Notes: generated by a model from the letters alone, not told the origin. 15,542 nucleotides of DNA from Pseudomonadota bacterium (GCA_021783855.1 JAJXTL010000060.1:1-15542), one strand, 5' to 3'; counted from the first letter of the stretch, positions 6,744 to 13,981 are shown. Numbers and translations are program-made.

Positions 6744-6761
6744 GGGCGCTGCAAGGCGCCC
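6744..6761. repeat. GC-rich hairpin after the GGDEF-EAL gene
   Basis: GGGCGC (6744-6749) pairs with GCGCCC (6756-6761) around a TGCAAG loop, 37 nt after the stop codon. There is no T-tract, so it is at best a weak terminator or an RNA-stabilising hairpin. Its 11-mer TGCAAGGCGCC (6750-6760) recurs inverted at 7444-7454, directly after the next gene. Confidence 0.4.
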
Positions 6762-6801
6762 GGGCTGGAGAACTTTTCGCATTATCGATGGTCGGATTGG
6801 C

Positions 6802-7443
6802 ATGGTTAATATATTGCGAAAAATCATGTTGAGTGCCGCCGTTATTTCGGCATGCGCCGCCGCGCCTGTCGTGTGGTGCGGTGAAAACGCGGGCATCGAT
6901 GTTCAGCCCAACCCGCAAACTGTGCACCCGCTCAACCGCAAGGCCGTGCAGCATATCGTTGAGCAAAAGCCGCATCATGCGGTTCAGTCGGGAGAGCGCA
7001 ATAAAAACGCTCCCGTTGCCACAGCAAACATCCGGCACCAGCCCGGGAAACCGGTAAAACAGGCGCAAACGCTGCAAAGAAACACTGCGATACGGATGAT
7101 ACAAACAGGCAGCCTGCTGACAGAACCCGTAAACAGCGATCCGGTGAAAATAAACCTTCAGCAAAGCGCTCCCGCGAAGACAGAAGAGAAAACGGGGAGC
7201 CCTGCAGATGCCGACGGATTCGGTCTCGATATCGGGAATGGTCTTCCCTTGCCCACCCCGGATAGCATCTTGATTGCTCCGCAGGACAGGCCTGCAGGAT
7301 TTCATGTCGGCGTGGATTACCGTCTGGATCAAAAATGGGCATTAACAGGGATGGCAGGCGTGATGACGACCGGAGGCATCGTTACAAGCCCTGTGAAACC
7401 TTCCGTCAACCAGGTCGGAGTCCGGGCCAGTTACCGGTTTTAA
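6802..7443 (+). CDS. Exported protein with outer-membrane-type C-terminus
   Basis: A 213-aa protein of no family I recognise. Residues 1-26 form a signal peptide (basic MVNILRK, then a hydrophobic stretch to about ACAAAP). Residues about 30-165 are low-complexity, rich in Q, K, N and P, and probably disordered. The last 50 residues (FHVGVDYRLDQKWALTGMAG ... VGVRASYRF) alternate polar and apolar residues and end in Phe, the classical outer-membrane beta-strand signature recognised by the BAM complex. It could be a small two- to four-stranded membrane anchor with a periplasmic tail. There is no clear ribosome-binding site before ATG 6802; ATG 6826 is an in-frame alternative. About 131 bp of its middle recur as a decayed copy at 8151-8281. 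Confidence 0.6.
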   Translation: MVNILRKIMLSAAVISACAAAPVVWCGENAGIDVQPNPQTVHPLNRKAVQHIVEQKPHHAVQSGERNKNAPVATANIRHQPGKPVKQAQTLQRNTAIRMIQTGSLLTEPVNSDPVKINLQQSAPAKTEEKTGSPADADGFGLDIGNGLPLPTPDSILIAPQDRPAGFHVGVDYRLDQKWALTGMAGVMTTGGIVTSPVKPSVNQVGVRASYRF

Positions 7444-7455
7444 GGCGCCTTGCAA

Positions 7456-7499
7456 GAGCGGTTGGCCAAGAAAATGCGGCAGGCGGGTCTGAACCGCTC
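7456..7499. repeat. Inverted repeat after the exported-protein gene
   Basis: GAGCGGTT (7456-7463) and AACCGCTC (7492-7499) are perfect 8-bp arms with a 28-nt spacer, 13 nt after the stop at 7443. The T-rich run that follows is broken (CCTTGATTTATTTA), so it is only a candidate transcript end. Confidence 0.35.
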
Positions 7500-7544
7500 C
7501 CCTTGATTTATTTATCAAATATCCATGAAAAAATGCTTACCCAA

Positions 7545-7592
7545 TGTTCGTTACCGCACGGACCGGCGGCAACATTCAGCTCAATCTTTAAC
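7545..7592 (+). promoter_or_regulatory. Promoter-like module, copy A of the TGTNCGTTANCGNAC motif
   Basis: TGTTCGTTACCGCAC lies at 7545-7559, with a possible -10 (TTTAAC, 7587-7592) 27 nt downstream. The 15-mer ends exactly 76 nt before the ATG at 7636. The block from the motif through the start codon aligns without gaps to the leader of the csbD-like remnant on the minus strand (13587 down to 13496). I do not know the regulator. Confidence 0.5.
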
Positions 7593-7635
7593 TTCAGCTG
7601 GGATAACCTGCCAACTTAAATAAAGGAGTATGAAA

Positions 7636-8106
7636 ATGGACAAAGATCAAGTCAAAGAAGTTTTAAAAGACGCAGTTGATTTACCGCAAATCCGTAGCGC
7701 CGTCAGGGGAACTAAAGACGCTGGGGAGTTGGCTGCCGCTGGTGAATTGTCTGCCGCGGGTGAGTTGGCTGCCGAACAGGTCGATATAAAAAAGCTCGGC
7801 AAGCTTGTAGAGGGATCTTTCGGGGCGATTGCAAATGCAACGGGACTTTCTGTGAAAGAGGTGCTCCACGTTCTCGAAGGTATCCATGTGGATATGCTTA
7901 AGGATGTGCTTAAGGATGATCCCCATGCAGATGAGCTCAGGAAGGCCATTCAAGAAGCGATCAAAAATATTTCGCTTGCAACCGCTCTTGATACGCAACA
8001 AATTACCGCTATATTTACAGAAAAGAAGGATACCGACCTTGATGACATCGTTATTCGGCTTCATCACAGCAGCCAAGCTAGCCGAGGGATGTTGGCAGCC
8101 GTGTAA
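7636..8106 (+). CDS. Small helical protein with CsbD-like first residues and AGEL repeats
   Basis: A 156-aa soluble protein. AAGGAG (7623-7628) decides the start: ATG 7636 has a 7-nt spacer, whereas ATG 7630 would leave only 1 nt. The first dozen residues, MDKDQVKEVLKDA, match the start of CsbD-type stress proteins and of the remnant at 13496 on minus (MNSDQVKGVLKG). After that the protein is unrelated to CsbD. Residues 29-46 are three AGEL(A/S)A repeats. Residues about 50-135 are predicted to be amphipathic helices (IKKLGKLVEGSFGAIANATG, VKEVLHVLEGIHVDMLKDVL). No signal peptide or metal motif. The function is unknown; the shared promoter block and N-terminus suggest a general-stress setting, which is inference. 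Confidence 0.6.
   Translation: MDKDQVKEVLKDAVDLPQIRSAVRGTKDAGELAAAGELSAAGELAAEQVDIKKLGKLVEGSFGAIANATGLSVKEVLHVLEGIHVDMLKDVLKDDPHADELRKAIQEAIKNISLATALDTQQITAIFTEKKDTDLDDIVIRLHHSSQASRGMLAAV
7720..7773 (+). repeat. Three in-frame 18-bp tandem repeats
   Basis: Units at 7720-7737, 7738-7755 and 7756-7773 each encode A-G-E-L-(A/S)-A. They differ at only a few bases (G-G/T-G at the second codon position region, GAG/GAA, TTG GCT/TTG TCT). The repeat length is a multiple of three, so copy-number change would preserve the frame. Confidence 0.85.
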
Positions 8107-8463
8107 ATCTGCGTAACTATGGCGCAGCTTGAGGATTTTGACTGCTGACCGCTGACAGAACCCGTAAACGGCGATCCGGTTAAAATAAATCTTCAGCAAA
8201 GCGCTCTTGCGAAGACAGAAGAAAAGCCAGGGAGTCCAGAAGATGCCGACGGCTTCGGTCCCGATATCGGAAATGGACTGTCCCTGCGCACTGCGGCAGG
8301 ATTCGCCGTGCCGCACTTAATGAGCGCTGTGTGAAATACAGAAGGCAGGCGGTACATACCGGGCTGATGAGGCTATAACGGCCCTCAACTTGTGGCGCAC
8401 CCGACAGGCAGAGAACGGGGATACAATCTGGTATTCTCTTCCCAATTGGTTTCCAGAGCCACC
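8107..8463. other. Gene-free stretch before the MgtC/DUF4010 gene
   Basis: It contains the decayed copy described at 8149-8334 and nothing else I can identify. No convincing promoter or ribosome-binding site is seen ahead of the ATG at 8464; the immediate upstream bases are TTTCCAGAGCCACC. Confidence 0.35.
8149..8334 (+). pseudogene. Decayed partial copy of the exported-protein gene (6802-7443)
   Basis: Bases 8151-8281 align without gaps to 7116-7246; I count about 17 mismatches, roughly 87 % identity. The frame of the original gene is kept (LTEPVNGDPVKINLQQSA ... DADGFGPDIGNGLSL). It is bounded by an in-frame TGA at 8146-8148, with no start codon, and ends at TGA 8332-8334 after a new tail. 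The signal peptide and the beta-strand C-terminus are both missing. Most codon differences are synonymous, so this was probably a working gene for some time before losing its ends. Confidence 0.8.
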
Positions 8464-9720
8464 ATGAAATTTTTTGAATGGATGCCCCCTGAGTGGGCGC
8501 ACGTGCTTTTCGTGTTGTTCCTGTCTTTTCTGATCGGACTGGAGCGGGAAGAACGCAAGGACAAGGAAGACCATTACTCATTTGGAGGGGTGCGCACTTT
8601 CCCGCTGATCGGGCTGATCGGCTATTCCATGAGCCAGCTATCCGGCGGACAACTCTTGCCGCAGGCGATAGGCTTTGCCGTAGTGGCGGGATTTCTGATG
8701 ATTTCCTACTGGCATAAGCTCACTTCATCCGTCTATTCCGGTGTCACCTCCGAGATGTCAGGACTGACCACTTATCTGGTGGGTGCTTTTATTTATCACG
8801 AGATGTTCTGGATTGCCACTGCGCTTACCGTCTCCAGCCTCCTGTTGCTCGAACTCAAGGAAGGTCTGGAAAATCTGGCGAAGCGTATCGAAAGTACGGA
8901 TATTCTCACCTTTGCCAAATTCCTGCTGCTGTCTGCGGTGATACTGCCTTTGCTGCCCGACGCGCCGTACAGTCAGTTCCAGATCAATCCTTTCAAAACC
9001 TGGCTCGTTGTTGTGGCGGTCAGTGCAGTCTCGTATGGCAGTTACGTTCTTCAGCGATTGGCCAGGGACAAAGGCGGCGTCATTCTGGCGGCCTTCCTGG
9101 GTGGAGCCTATTCCTCTACGGTGACGACGGTAGCACTTGCCAGACGTGCGAAAAGTGAGGAGCAACCCCATTTGTTCTCAGGCGGGATATTGATTGCCTC
9201 GGGAATGATGTATCTGCGCCTGGCGATCCTGTTGGCGCTGTTCAATCGCGCGCTGATGTCAAGGTTGGCGCTCCCTTTCATTGTGCTGGCAAGCCTTGCG
9301 ATTATTACGGGATGGCTGTGGTCCGGACGCTCGGACGCGGGCGTGCGGAAGCCATCCGGAGGTTCCGAACCCAAAAATCCGCTCGAAATAAGTGCGGCAC
9401 TTCTGTTTGCCTCGCTTTTTGTGAGTATGCTTGTGGCGACTCACTTGACCATCGAGTACCTGGGAAAGGCAGGCGTCTACACGCTCGCCGCCGTTATGGG
9501 CGTTACCGATGTAGATCCCTTTATCATGGGATTAACCCAGGCTGCGCCGATAACTACGCCGCTAGATGTAGCGTCTGCCGGCATCCTGATTGCCGCGTCC
9601 AGCAACAATGTTGTCAAGGGTATTTATGCCTACGCTCTTTCCTCGCGTCAAACGGGAATACAGAGCTTATGTTTCTTGCTGGGTTTGGCTGTGCTTGGTC
9701 TGATGCCATTGTTTTTGTAA
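8464..9720 (+). CDS. MgtC/SapB-DUF4010 family integral membrane protein
   Basis: A 418-aa polytopic membrane protein. The start at 8464 is preferred over an upstream in-frame ATG (8392) because MKFFEWMPPEWAHVLFVLFL begins the conserved domain, whereas the extra 24 residues look like translated leader. The N-terminal region carries the MgtC-type signature (FLIGLEREER, then GGVRTFPLIGLIG). It continues with many hydrophobic segments through about residue 270 and, after a charged break (SGRSDAGVRKPSGGSEPKN, about 285-305), another set to the C-terminus ending in PLFL. This layout matches the MgtC (PF02308) plus DUF4010 (PF13194) family. Ten or more transmembrane helices are likely. The molecular function is not established; MgtC itself modulates ATP synthase and magnesium homeostasis in pathogens, which need not apply here. 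It appears to be a single-gene unit. Confidence 0.8.
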   Translation: MKFFEWMPPEWAHVLFVLFLSFLIGLEREERKDKEDHYSFGGVRTFPLIGLIGYSMSQLSGGQLLPQAIGFAVVAGFLMISYWHKLTSSVYSGVTSEMSGLTTYLVGAFIYHEMFWIATALTVSSLLLLELKEGLENLAKRIESTDILTFAKFLLLSAVILPLLPDAPYSQFQINPFKTWLVVVAVSAVSYGSYVLQRLARDKGGVILAAFLGGAYSSTVTTVALARRAKSEEQPHLFSGGILIASGMMYLRLAILLALFNRALMSRLALPFIVLASLAIITGWLWSGRSDAGVRKPSGGSEPKNPLEISAALLFASLFVSMLVATHLTIEYLGKAGVYTLAAVMGVTDVDPFIMGLTQAAPITTPLDVASAGILIAASSNNVVKGIYAYALSSRQTGIQSLCFLLGLAVLGLMPLFL

Positions 9721-9958
9721 CGCTCGCGGCAGGTGCGGTATTACACTGAGTTCCGCCACTGATTACACTCTGCATCGCCTGGTGAATGTTGCTGCAGGGC
9801 AGCGAGTGATCTGCTGGATTTATCACATTCAAAACGTCAATGCTTATGACAGCCGCCTCAAACAATGAATGGTGAAATTTCATGGCGTTGCAACGCGATG
9901 TCTTAACAGCTATTTGGCTGGCATCGCCTGCTCGACCAACTTGGCCGACGAAGCAACC

Positions 9959-10783
9959 TCAGGTCTTAAGGAATGCCAGCAGGTCCGAGTTGAGCTGGTT
10001 TTTGTGCGTGTCTATAAGACCGTGGGGTGCGCCCGGGTAAATCTTCAGCGTCGCGTTCCTGACCAGCTTCGCTGCATGGAGAGCGGCAGCGCCGATTGGC
10101 ACGATCTGGTCGTCATCGCCGTGAATGATCAGCGTCGGCACGTCGAATTTTTTGAGGTCTTCGGTGAAATCCGTTTCGGAGAATGCCTTGATGCAATCGA
10201 ATGTGTTCTTGTGGCCGGCCATTACGCCCTGATGCCAGAATGTGTCGATCATGCCTTGCGAAACCTTGGCGCCGGACCTGTTGGCCCCGAAGAACGGGCC
10301 GCCGGCGAGATCCTTGTAGAACTGCGAACGGTCGGCGAGGCAAGCGGCGCGAATTTCATCGAACTTCTCCATCGGCAAACCGCCGGGATTGGCGACCGTT
10401 TTCAGCATCAGCGGCGGAACAGCGGAGATCAGCGCGGCCTTGGCCAATCGTTGCGTACCATGACGACCGATATAGCGGGCAACTTCGCCACCGCCCATGG
10501 AAAAGCCGATCAGGACGACCTCCTTCAGGGCAAGCGTTTCGATGAGTTCCGAAAGGTCGTCGGCAAAGGTATCCATATCATTGCCATTCCAGGGCTGGCT
10601 CGACCGCCCATGACCGCGCCGGTCATGAGCGATGCAGCGATAGCCGCTGCCGGCCAGAAACAGCATCTGCGTTTCCCAGCTATCCGCATTGAGAGGCCAG
10701 CCGTGGCTGAACACCACAGGCTGTCCTGTACCCCAATCCTTGTAATAAATCTGCGTACCGTCTTTCGTCGTAATCGTGCTCAT
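9959..10783 (-). CDS. Non-heme chloroperoxidase/arylesterase-type alpha/beta hydrolase
   Basis: A 274-aa protein of the cofactor-free haloperoxidase (Cpo/BPO-A2) subgroup, which are esterases that can also perhydrolyse short carboxylic acids. The order is typical: [10 protein letters not shown] (oxyanion region, 27-36), [12 protein letters not shown] (54-65), nucleophile elbow G-F-S-M-G-G with Ser95, catalytic Asp in HGDDDQIVP (Asp225 likely), and His254 in GAPHGL. The length equals the family standard. AAGGA lies about 10 nt upstream of the ATG at 10783. It is transcribed divergently from the flavoprotein gene at 10970; the 186-bp gap holds the motif at 10898. There is no signal peptide, so it is cytoplasmic. 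A long open frame on the opposite strand (9869-10858) is its shadow. The physiological substrate is unknown. Confidence 0.88.
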   Translation of the reverse strand: MSTITTKDGTQIYYKDWGTGQPVVFSHGWPLNADSWETQMLFLAGSGYRCIAHDRRGHGRSSQPWNGNDMDTFADDLSELIETLALKEVVLIGFSMGGGEVARYIGRHGTQRLAKAALISAVPPLMLKTVANPGGLPMEKFDEIRAACLADRSQFYKDLAGGPFFGANRSGAKVSQGMIDTFWHQGVMAGHKNTFDCIKAFSETDFTEDLKKFDVPTLIIHGDDDQIVPIGAAALHAAKLVRNATLKIYPGAPHGLIDTHKNQLNSDLLAFLKT

Positions 10784-10897
10784 TTGTTTGCTTCCTTTTT
10801 ATCGGCGAGGTTCGTCAATTGCTGCAATCGTGGTTTGGTCTCTTTGAAGTTTTCTTGAACATTTTTATTTAAATTACAGCAACGATCACATTGATTC

Positions 10898-10912
10898 TGT
10901 ACGTTAACGCAC
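10898..10912 (+). promoter_or_regulatory. Copy B of the TGTNCGTTANCGNAC motif
   Basis: TGTACGTTAACGCAC, extended to a near-palindrome TGTACGTTAACGCACA (10898-10913). It lies 57 nt before the ATG at 10970, with a possible extended -10 (GTGTGATACT, GATACT at 10936-10941) 24 nt downstream. Being palindromic, it could also serve the divergent hydrolase gene (start at 10783). Fourteen bases (TAACGCACAGTGCC) recur exactly at 13579-13592. Confidence 0.5.
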
Positions 10913-10969
10913 AGTGCCGCCGGGCATTCAAGTGTGATACTGGTCACTCATTCTCACGGGAAGAAGATA

Positions 10970-12172
10970 ATGAAACACGTTTACGATTATATGATTGTGG
11001 GCGGCGGGCTGGCGGGCGCATCAGCAGTGGAAGGCATTCGTGAGCTTGATGCGGCGGGCAGCATTCTTCTGATCGGTGAAGAAAGTCACTTGCCCTATGA
11101 TCGTCCGCCGCTGTCCAAGAAGCTGTGGTTCGGTAAACAGCAAGTGGAGGACATCTTTCTCCATGACCAAAAGTTCTACGATACCCATGCCGTTACCCTG
11201 GCGCTGGGGACAACAGCGGCTCATCTCGATTCCGGCAAAAAAACCATAACCACCGCCAATGACGAGACTTACGGCTATGGAAAACTGCTGCTGGCAACAG
11301 GCTGCAAGGCGCGGACGCTGGACATCCCCGGTAGCGATCTCGAAGGCATCTGTTACTTCCGCAACCTGGACGATTATCTGCACACACGGGGCGTCGCCGC
11401 AGAGGGGAAATCCGCCGTGGTTATCGGCGGCGGGTTCATCGGCTCGGAGCTAGCCGCTGCGCTCAATATCAACAAGCTGCATGTCACCATGATTTTTCCC
11501 GGCGCACTCCTCTGCGACCGCGTCTTGCCGGACTATCTGGGGCAGGCCGTGCAGCAACATTACCAGGAGAAGGGCGTCAGGATCCTGGCAGCAGACAAGC
11601 CCGTTTCTTTCAGCAGGAACAGCACTCAATTCATCACCCGCACCGGGAAGGGTGAGACGATAGCATCGGATATTGTAATCGTCGGCGTAGGCGTTATTCC
11701 GGATATGATGTTGGCCAAGAGCGGAGGCTTGGCGGTAGGCGATGGAATTGTGGTGAACGAATACCTTGAGACCTCCCGTCCGGATATTTACGCAGCAGGC
11801 GACAACGCCTTTTTTCCTTACCGGGCGCTGGGTAAAGCAATGCGTCTCGAACACTGGGACAACGCCCTCAACCAGGGGAAATCAGCGGGCCGGAATATGG
11901 CCGGCGCGCATGAACCCTTTACCTATCAGCCGTATTTTTTCTCGGATCTGTTCGAATTCGGCTACGAGGCGACCGGCGAGGTTGATTCGCGACTGGAAAC
12001 TTTTGCCGACTGGCAGAAGGAAAATGATACCGGGGTCATCTACTACCTGCGCGACAAAAAGGTTAGAGGCGTGATGATGTGCAACGTATGGGACAAGGTT
12101 GAGACGGCGCGTGAACTCATCAAAAAAGGGGAAAAGATGACGCCGGAAAAATTACGCGGACTGATTGTATAG
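10970..12172 (+). CDS. FAD/NAD(P)H-dependent ferredoxin-reductase-like flavoprotein
   Basis: A 400-aa protein of the pyridine-nucleotide oxidoreductase superfamily. The FAD-binding motif is IVGGGLAGASA (9-19), the conserved YDRPPLSK follows at 43-50, the nucleotide-binding motif is VIGGGFIGSELA (151-162), and the second FAD motif is YAAGDNAFF (274-282). There is no redox-active CxxC, which places it with rubredoxin/ferredoxin reductases and AIF-like proteins, which pass electrons to a separate iron-sulfur protein. The C-terminal 85 residues resemble the reductase C-terminal domain. No partner ferredoxin lies nearby. After the second Rossmann strand (VTMIFPGALL) the usual acidic residue that favours NADH is absent, so NADPH use is possible. 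The start at 10970 is chosen over an upstream ATG (10934) because the fold begins right after MKHVYDY. It is preceded by the motif at 10898. Confidence 0.8.
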   Translation: MKHVYDYMIVGGGLAGASAVEGIRELDAAGSILLIGEESHLPYDRPPLSKKLWFGKQQVEDIFLHDQKFYDTHAVTLALGTTAAHLDSGKKTITTANDETYGYGKLLLATGCKARTLDIPGSDLEGICYFRNLDDYLHTRGVAAEGKSAVVIGGGFIGSELAAALNINKLHVTMIFPGALLCDRVLPDYLGQAVQQHYQEKGVRILAADKPVSFSRNSTQFITRTGKGETIASDIVIVGVGVIPDMMLAKSGGLAVGDGIVVNEYLETSRPDIYAAGDNAFFPYRALGKAMRLEHWDNALNQGKSAGRNMAGAHEPFTYQPYFFSDLFEFGYEATGEVDSRLETFADWQKENDTGVIYYLRDKKVRGVMMCNVWDKVETARELIKKGEKMTPEKLRGLIV

Positions 12173-12264
12173 AGTTCGTCAATTCCAAAAAAAGCAGTCA
12201 TTTTTTCTCCATTCATACATGTGCAACGTATTGATGCACAACGGGTCGAGTTGCGTTGCAAATG

Positions 12265-13383
12265 TCATGGCTGGTTTTTGTTCGGATTTGTGTTCCGGGT
12301 CAGCGACGTGCTTTTAGAGGCAAGGCAGGCCATCAGGTCGTGCCAGGATTTTGCAAAAGACTCAGTACCCGCGCGCTGGAGCTCAGCGGCAAGCGTCTCA
12401 TCATCGATGCCCTCGCGAGTAAATTCCGCGATTATCGCTTCCACCATTTCTGCATGCCGCTCATCTGACGGCAATACATTGTTGATTTTGCCGTGCTGGG
12501 CAAAAGCGAGCAGTGTCTTTTCCGGGATGGTGTTGATCGTATCTGGCGCAGCGAGCGCTTCAACGTAAAGCGTTTCTGAGGCAGAAGGATCCTTGGTGCC
12601 GGTGCTGGCCCACAACAGGCGTTGCGGCAGGACGCCTGCGGCGGCCAATTTCTGCCAACGCGGGGACGCCAGCAAATCACGGTAGGCTGTGTAGGTGCGC
12701 ATGGCGATGGCGATGCCAAGGCGGTTGTTGCGAAACTCGCCTTGAACGTTATTTTTTACGGCAACGTCCCAGCGACTGATAAAAAGGGAAGCCACGGAAG
12801 CGACCTTGGTATCCAGACCGGCAGCAATGCGCCGCTCAATGCCGCGCATATACGCCTCTGCTGCAGCGATGTAGTGCTCGCGGGAAAATAGCAATGTGAC
12901 ATTCACCGGCACACCGGCGAAAATCGCCTCCTCAATCGCCGGAATTCCAGCGCCCGTGCCCGGAATTTTGATGAAGAGATTAGGGCGTTGCGCACGTGCA
13001 TGCAGCTGCCTGGCAGCTTCTATCGTGCCGGCGGTATCGTCTACAAGCAAGGGCGATACCTCCAGTGACACCCAGCCGTCGACGCCCTTGGTGGCATCGT
13101 GGACCGGACGCAGAAGATCGGCCGCCTGTATCAAATCTTCCAGCGCAAGTTCGAAGAACAACGCCTCGCCCACCTTGCCATCCAGTGTTTTTTGGCGGAT
13201 CGCATCATCGTAGAAATCACCATCCTGAATGGCGTGATCGAAGATGGTGGGGTTGGAGGTGAGTCCGGTCACGGACAGCTCGCTGATATAACGGGCCAGT
13301 GTGCCACTTGTCAGCAGTTCGCGCGTGATGTTGTCCAGCCAGAGACTCTGACCCAGATCGTGCAATTGTTGGGTGGCTTTCAT
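12265..13383 (-). CDS. tal: Transaldolase
   Basis: A 372-aa transaldolase, which transfers a dihydroxyacetone unit between sedoheptulose-7-phosphate and glyceraldehyde-3-phosphate in the non-oxidative pentose phosphate pathway. It is the longer bacterial type: LWLDNITRELL (14-24), VTGLTSNPTIFDHAI (38-52), the Schiff-base lysine Lys139 in PNLFIKIPGTGAG, then VNVTLLFS and RLLWASTGTKDP. ATG 13383 is preferred over an upstream one that would add 16 arginine-rich residues, because AGGAG lies 7 nt before it and the conserved protein starts there. Its ATG overlaps the TGA of a truncated csbD-like ORF (ATGA), indicating translational coupling. It converges with the flavoprotein gene; the 92-bp gap between them has only an A-run/T-run pair near 12186-12207. 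Confidence 0.93.
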   Translation of the reverse strand: MKATQQLHDLGQSLWLDNITRELLTSGTLARYISELSVTGLTSNPTIFDHAIQDGDFYDDAIRQKTLDGKVGEALFFELALEDLIQAADLLRPVHDATKGVDGWVSLEVSPLLVDDTAGTIEAARQLHARAQRPNLFIKIPGTGAGIPAIEEAIFAGVPVNVTLLFSREHYIAAAEAYMRGIERRIAAGLDTKVASVASLFISRWDVAVKNNVQGEFRNNRLGIAIAMRTYTAYRDLLASPRWQKLAAAGVLPQRLLWASTGTKDPSASETLYVEALAAPDTINTIPEKTLLAFAQHGKINNVLPSDERHAEMVEAIIAEFTREGIDDETLAAELQRAGTESFAKSWHDLMACLASKSTSLTRNTNPNKNQP

Positions 13384-13496
13384 TTTTCTCCTTCTCCAGT
13401 ATCGGGTTGTGCCAGCTCCCCTCTGCTGCAATGAGTGTTAGCTTGGTGCGGCCCTGCAATGCCTTTTAAAACTCCTTTGACTTGATCGCTGTTCAT
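13380..13496 (-). pseudogene. Truncated csbD-like ORF coupled to transaldolase
   Basis: A 38-codon ORF. The first 15 residues, MNSDQVKGVLKGIAG, match the N-terminus of small CsbD-family general-stress proteins (normally about 60-70 aa). The rest (PHQANTHCSRGELAQPDTGE) does not, so most of the gene has been deleted. An AGGGA ribosome-binding site lies 7 nt before the ATG. The TGA (13382-13380) overlaps the transaldolase ATG. It may persist because it carries the promoter, leader and coupling for tal. Family identity rests on few residues. Confidence 0.6.
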
Positions 13497-13572
13497 TTTT
13501 ATATCCCTTCATTTGTATTGAGAGGTTACCCCTGCAATATCTAAAGGATGAGTTTATTGTTGCCTTCGGTCG

Positions 13573-13587
13573 GTTCGCTAACGCACA
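13573..13587 (-). promoter_or_regulatory. Copy C of the TGTNCGTTANCGNAC motif
   Basis: On the minus strand it reads TGTGCGTTAGCGAAC, ending exactly 76 nt before the ATG at 13496, the same distance as copy A to its gene. From the motif to the start codon the two leaders align without gaps (about two thirds of bases identical by eye), including GGCAACA, CTTTA and TAACCT blocks. It is the likely promoter/operator of the csbD-remnant-tal unit. Confidence 0.5.
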
Positions 13588-13945
13588 GTGCCAAGGCGTT
13601 GTTGCTACGTGAGAAGATGAAGTTACCCCCTACTCCAGATGGTCTAGCAGCCATTTGCAAACGGCAGATGGAATGGGGCCGTCCAGCGCTCATCATGCGG
13701 TTTAAAACAGCAGCAGCCGACATGGGGCACCGGCAGGCCAGCCAATGAGCCACGAAATCAGTAGATACAGGATGCTGACGTTGTTCCGCTTAACGGAGGA
13801 AATACTCAGCAGGGCGCTATCGCGAGTTCTGCTGTGATCCTGTGCGGTCGGTGACCCTGAGCATGCCAGGTTTGGGGTGTAATACTAGGGGACACCGCGC
13901 AGCTAACTTGAGACGCTCTCATAAAAAATCAAATAATTGAGCGAC

Positions 13946-13974
13946 TTGACCGCCCAATGGAATAGTGTTACAAA
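13946..13974 (+). promoter_or_regulatory. Possible promoter of the copper-efflux locus
   Basis: TTGACC (13946-13951) and TACAAA (13969-13974) are separated by 17 bp. The predicted start of transcription would fall at or just before the ATG at 13982, which has no ribosome-binding site, so a leaderless mRNA would result. No named copper-regulator box is recognised. Confidence 0.3.
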
Positions 13975-13981
13975 ATGCCCT

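Larger units (their letters stand above)
13497..13981. other. Gene-poor stretch between tal and the copper locus
   Basis: The left part holds the leader and motif of the csbD-tal unit. A 66-codon plus-strand frame (13548-13748) and its opposite-strand shadow have no usable ribosome-binding site and no recognisable content, and they overlap the leader, so I do not call them. An imperfect dyad around GCATGC (about 13853-13871) and a TAATAC (13880-13885) might be part of a promoter. I see nothing else. Confidence 0.3.

Noticed and set aside
7681..8316. A 211-codon minus-strand frame similar to one at 6727-7332 minus
   Set aside because: The two minus-strand frames resemble each other only because the plus-strand segment 7116-7246 is duplicated at 8151-8281; codon-position changes fit the plus-strand reading.
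9869..10858. A 329-codon plus-strand open frame covering the chloroperoxidase-type gene
   Set aside because: It is the shadow of the minus-strand hydrolase, which has a full catalytic triad, family-standard length and a ribosome-binding site; the plus-strand protein has no recognisable content.
13548..13748. A 66-codon plus-strand frame and its antisense partner
   Set aside because: Its start abuts an AAGG with only about 1 nt of spacing, and it overlaps the leader of the csbD-tal unit; no family resemblance.
13853..13885. Imperfect palindrome around GCATGC followed by TAATAC, as a MerR-type (CueR-like) copper promoter
   Set aside because: The arms need bulges to pair, and no -35 sits at the 19-20 bp spacing such promoters require.
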